From NCBI GenBank assembly GCA_963676635.1, contig OY781105.1, positions 1,860,001 through 1,924,000 of the forward strand: a stretch of 64,000 nucleotides of DNA, in the 5' to 3' direction. Every line of letters begins with the position of its first letter. The stretch's first letter is position 1. The translations under genes and the position numbers were made by a program. This DNA is from GCA-002708315 sp963676635. GTDB taxonomy: Bacteria > Bacteroidota > Bacteroidia > Bacteroidales > F082. The notes under the pieces were generated by a model that saw nothing but the letters and a program-made list of their open reading frames with translations, did no database searches and was not told the origin of the DNA. This document shows, in pieces, positions 63,601 to 64,000 of this stretch.

Positions 63601-64000
63601 ATTCACGTGTTTCTGCATCTGTTTGTGCTACAAAGGCACCATCAAGGTATACCCAGTAACCTACTACTTCTGCAGGACCATTCTGTACTAATACATTATC
63701 AACAGCCCAGCCTGATGCCCATTCACCATTATCGTCAGCGTGGAATGCCAACCATATTGGGTTTGAGTCAAGGCCTGAGAATGCGCTAAGATCTACTTCA
63801 ATTTCTTCCCATGCACTACCTGGTGACATTGCTTCAAGTACTTCCCATGTAGCTCCAGCATCAAGGCTGTATTCTACATATGCACTCTGGCTATAAGTAC
63901 CATCATAGTATGAGCTGAAATATAAATTAAATGCATCACTTTCTCTAAGATCTAATTCAGGAGTGATCAAATAATCCATTGATCCATCATTATCACTACC
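60665..64000 (-). CDS. Giant T9SS-secreted surface protein 2 (5' end outside window)
   Basis: The frame is open to the window edge, giving the last ~1,112 residues. It matches giant protein 1 almost residue for residue: choice-of-anchor J domain, fibronectin-like strands, propeller-like region with CYGAAYDNF, two MAM/jelly-roll-like domains and the T9SS sorting domain ending VVTKRVIITK. Differences are scattered substitutions (for example DVDVQMGYYYQ for DVEWPMGYYYQ) and a one-residue deletion near TLATMG. A tandem paralogue 8.5 kb apart. The N-terminal portion cannot be seen. Confidence 0.88.
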   Translation of the reverse strand, partial: GSDNDGSMDYLITPELDLRESDAFNLYFSSYYDGTYSQSAYVEYSLDAGATWEVLEAMSPGSAWEEIEVDLSAFSGLDSNPIWLAFHADDNGEWASGWAVDNVLVQNGPAEVVGYWVYLDGAFVAQTDAETREYTFMDLQYGQEYTAEVRALYACALSDPIYYTWNSTYLHPPRNLMDEYVYGTNEVPLFWNPPITGVIPMISEVKTGQPNNQEIDKNADIRVVPQSRNLWDLQFAVDLTTITGAAGNAGAESDGEFVYATRWASSEIEKYTIDGTFIEEFSIPGVSGLRDLAYDGQYFYGGAASTTVYKMDFESQTLVSSFTAPTAVRAIAYDSDLGGFWGNNWDSDMILFDESGATLGTISGVPSCYGAAYDNFTDDGPFLWLFTGTASGGGCQIEQMEVATGALTGFVHSVSGDLGATIAGGLYIAENLVSGTYTLGGTAQGDGANDTGFGYEIGEGGVGPTPGGIPDGLISFNVYRDAENVANVPYEDQQAEDWVTYVENYLMPGEYAYDVSAVYELTDYGFPGETAESAWEGTVIVNVVWGNEIPFFEGWDQGTFEFQGWSFNENGDNWVINSQYGDPEPSAEFTWDPLLEDGYTSALESNPINADYLTEGDIFLDFDIALENRTATGEEKILVEVYNGSDWNQVAEFANTESFDFTSNHINITNYAMSRVFQVRFNATGNNSFDVISWFVDNISIYRVCQAPIDLTGEYVWLATEDFGAEVCWGVDVPVPVADWFYYDDETVEYVWGSDTGDWDADVAIKVPSSDLAEFDGAAVTTFMAFVDSRLLGVGTVSVKVMQGDNPDPSSPMYEEDVTSQFVTGDDWNTFELSTPVEIDNSEDLWLGLYFTGPAGAYGPGITTDMGVSNSDGELLYDAGSWTTLATMGINNRAWLLRGYVTTSYSMNSNAVVNVVPENSNLQTAGSVATATASPNLDPNIVMNNSREITGFNIYRMAEGATEYELYDFVDVVSGQTEYCYYDGDVDVQMGYYYQVTATYESDTDACESPAAMAYDNPTEDFVYVFITSVEDADAATTSIFPNPAQDHVTVTSSQPMTKITVTNYMGQVVYTSEVNANSVELNTGSYQTGVYVVKIDTEDGVVTKRVIITK

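Overview
The window is about 64 kb of AT-rich DNA from a member of the Bacteroidota, most likely an anaerobic or facultative marine or sediment Bacteroidales-type organism. The evidence is several proteins ending in type IX secretion (T9SS) C-terminal sorting domains, promoters with the Bacteroidota -7 element TAnnTTTG, lineage-typical families (DUF4271 beside hemD, GIN-domain adhesin-like protein, lidless adenylate kinase), many lipoproteins and FNR-like regulators. No rRNA, tRNA, CRISPR array, transposase or phage gene was recognised.

Layout. 1-5.9 kb: a glycosyltransferase cut by the window edge, two hypothetical lipoproteins and two T9SS cargo proteins, bounded by a ~50 bp direct repeat that is a gene-tail remnant. 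5.9-9.1 kb: a Rieske protein and a cytochrome b fused to a dodecahaem c-type domain (a quinol-oxidising bc-type complex). 9.1-26.7 kb: a sulfur (or other chalcogen) respiration island. It has three consecutive modules, each made of a divergent FNR/CRP-type regulator and an operon: (i) octahaem tetrathionate-reductase-family cytochrome, cytochrome b and rhodanese lipoprotein; (ii) tandem-rhodanese lipoprotein, porin, periplasmic tandem rhodanese and a small protein; (iii) a small membrane protein (probably its own unit), then a PsrABC/PhsABC-like molybdoenzyme, a split YeeE/YedE (TsuA-like) transporter, two membrane-anchored rhodanese-fold proteins, and then TatC. The standout feature is that four of the five rhodanese-fold proteins end in exactly ...GGC. 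Two of these have lost the catalytic cysteine, and one has no cysteine other than the C-terminal one. This recalls the GGCGG swinging arm of SoxY and suggests a periplasmic sulfur-carrier relay that I have not seen described. The porin also carries an internal GGCGG.

26.7-32.7 kb is mostly housekeeping (pdxJ, dtd, hemD, adk, small membrane proteins). 32.7-41.3 kb is an acetate/acyl-CoA block (ackA, a hydroxyacyl-CoA dehydrogenase, an ADP-forming acyl-CoA synthetase fused to a GNAT acetyltransferase, an OFA-family MFS transporter, acs). 41.7-51.6 kb holds yebC, a GIN-domain/barrel protein, a D-2-hydroxyacid dehydrogenase, an RND exporter, rfbA, a polyprenyl synthase and an ABC-F ATPase. 52.1-64 kb holds two tandem giant T9SS proteins whose last ~1,100 residues and terminators are almost identical.

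A second striking feature is a family of intergenic arrays at about 9.1-9.5, 31.45-31.62 and 51.81-51.98 kb, with weaker ones at 18.67 and 19.40 kb. Their units repeat with a 22 bp period, with 8-12 bp palindromic cores (ATACGTAT or ATGCGCAT) flanked in phase by CTTGT-type half units. They are not CRISPRs and do not encode protein. They look like a cooperative protein-binding or chromosome-organising element.
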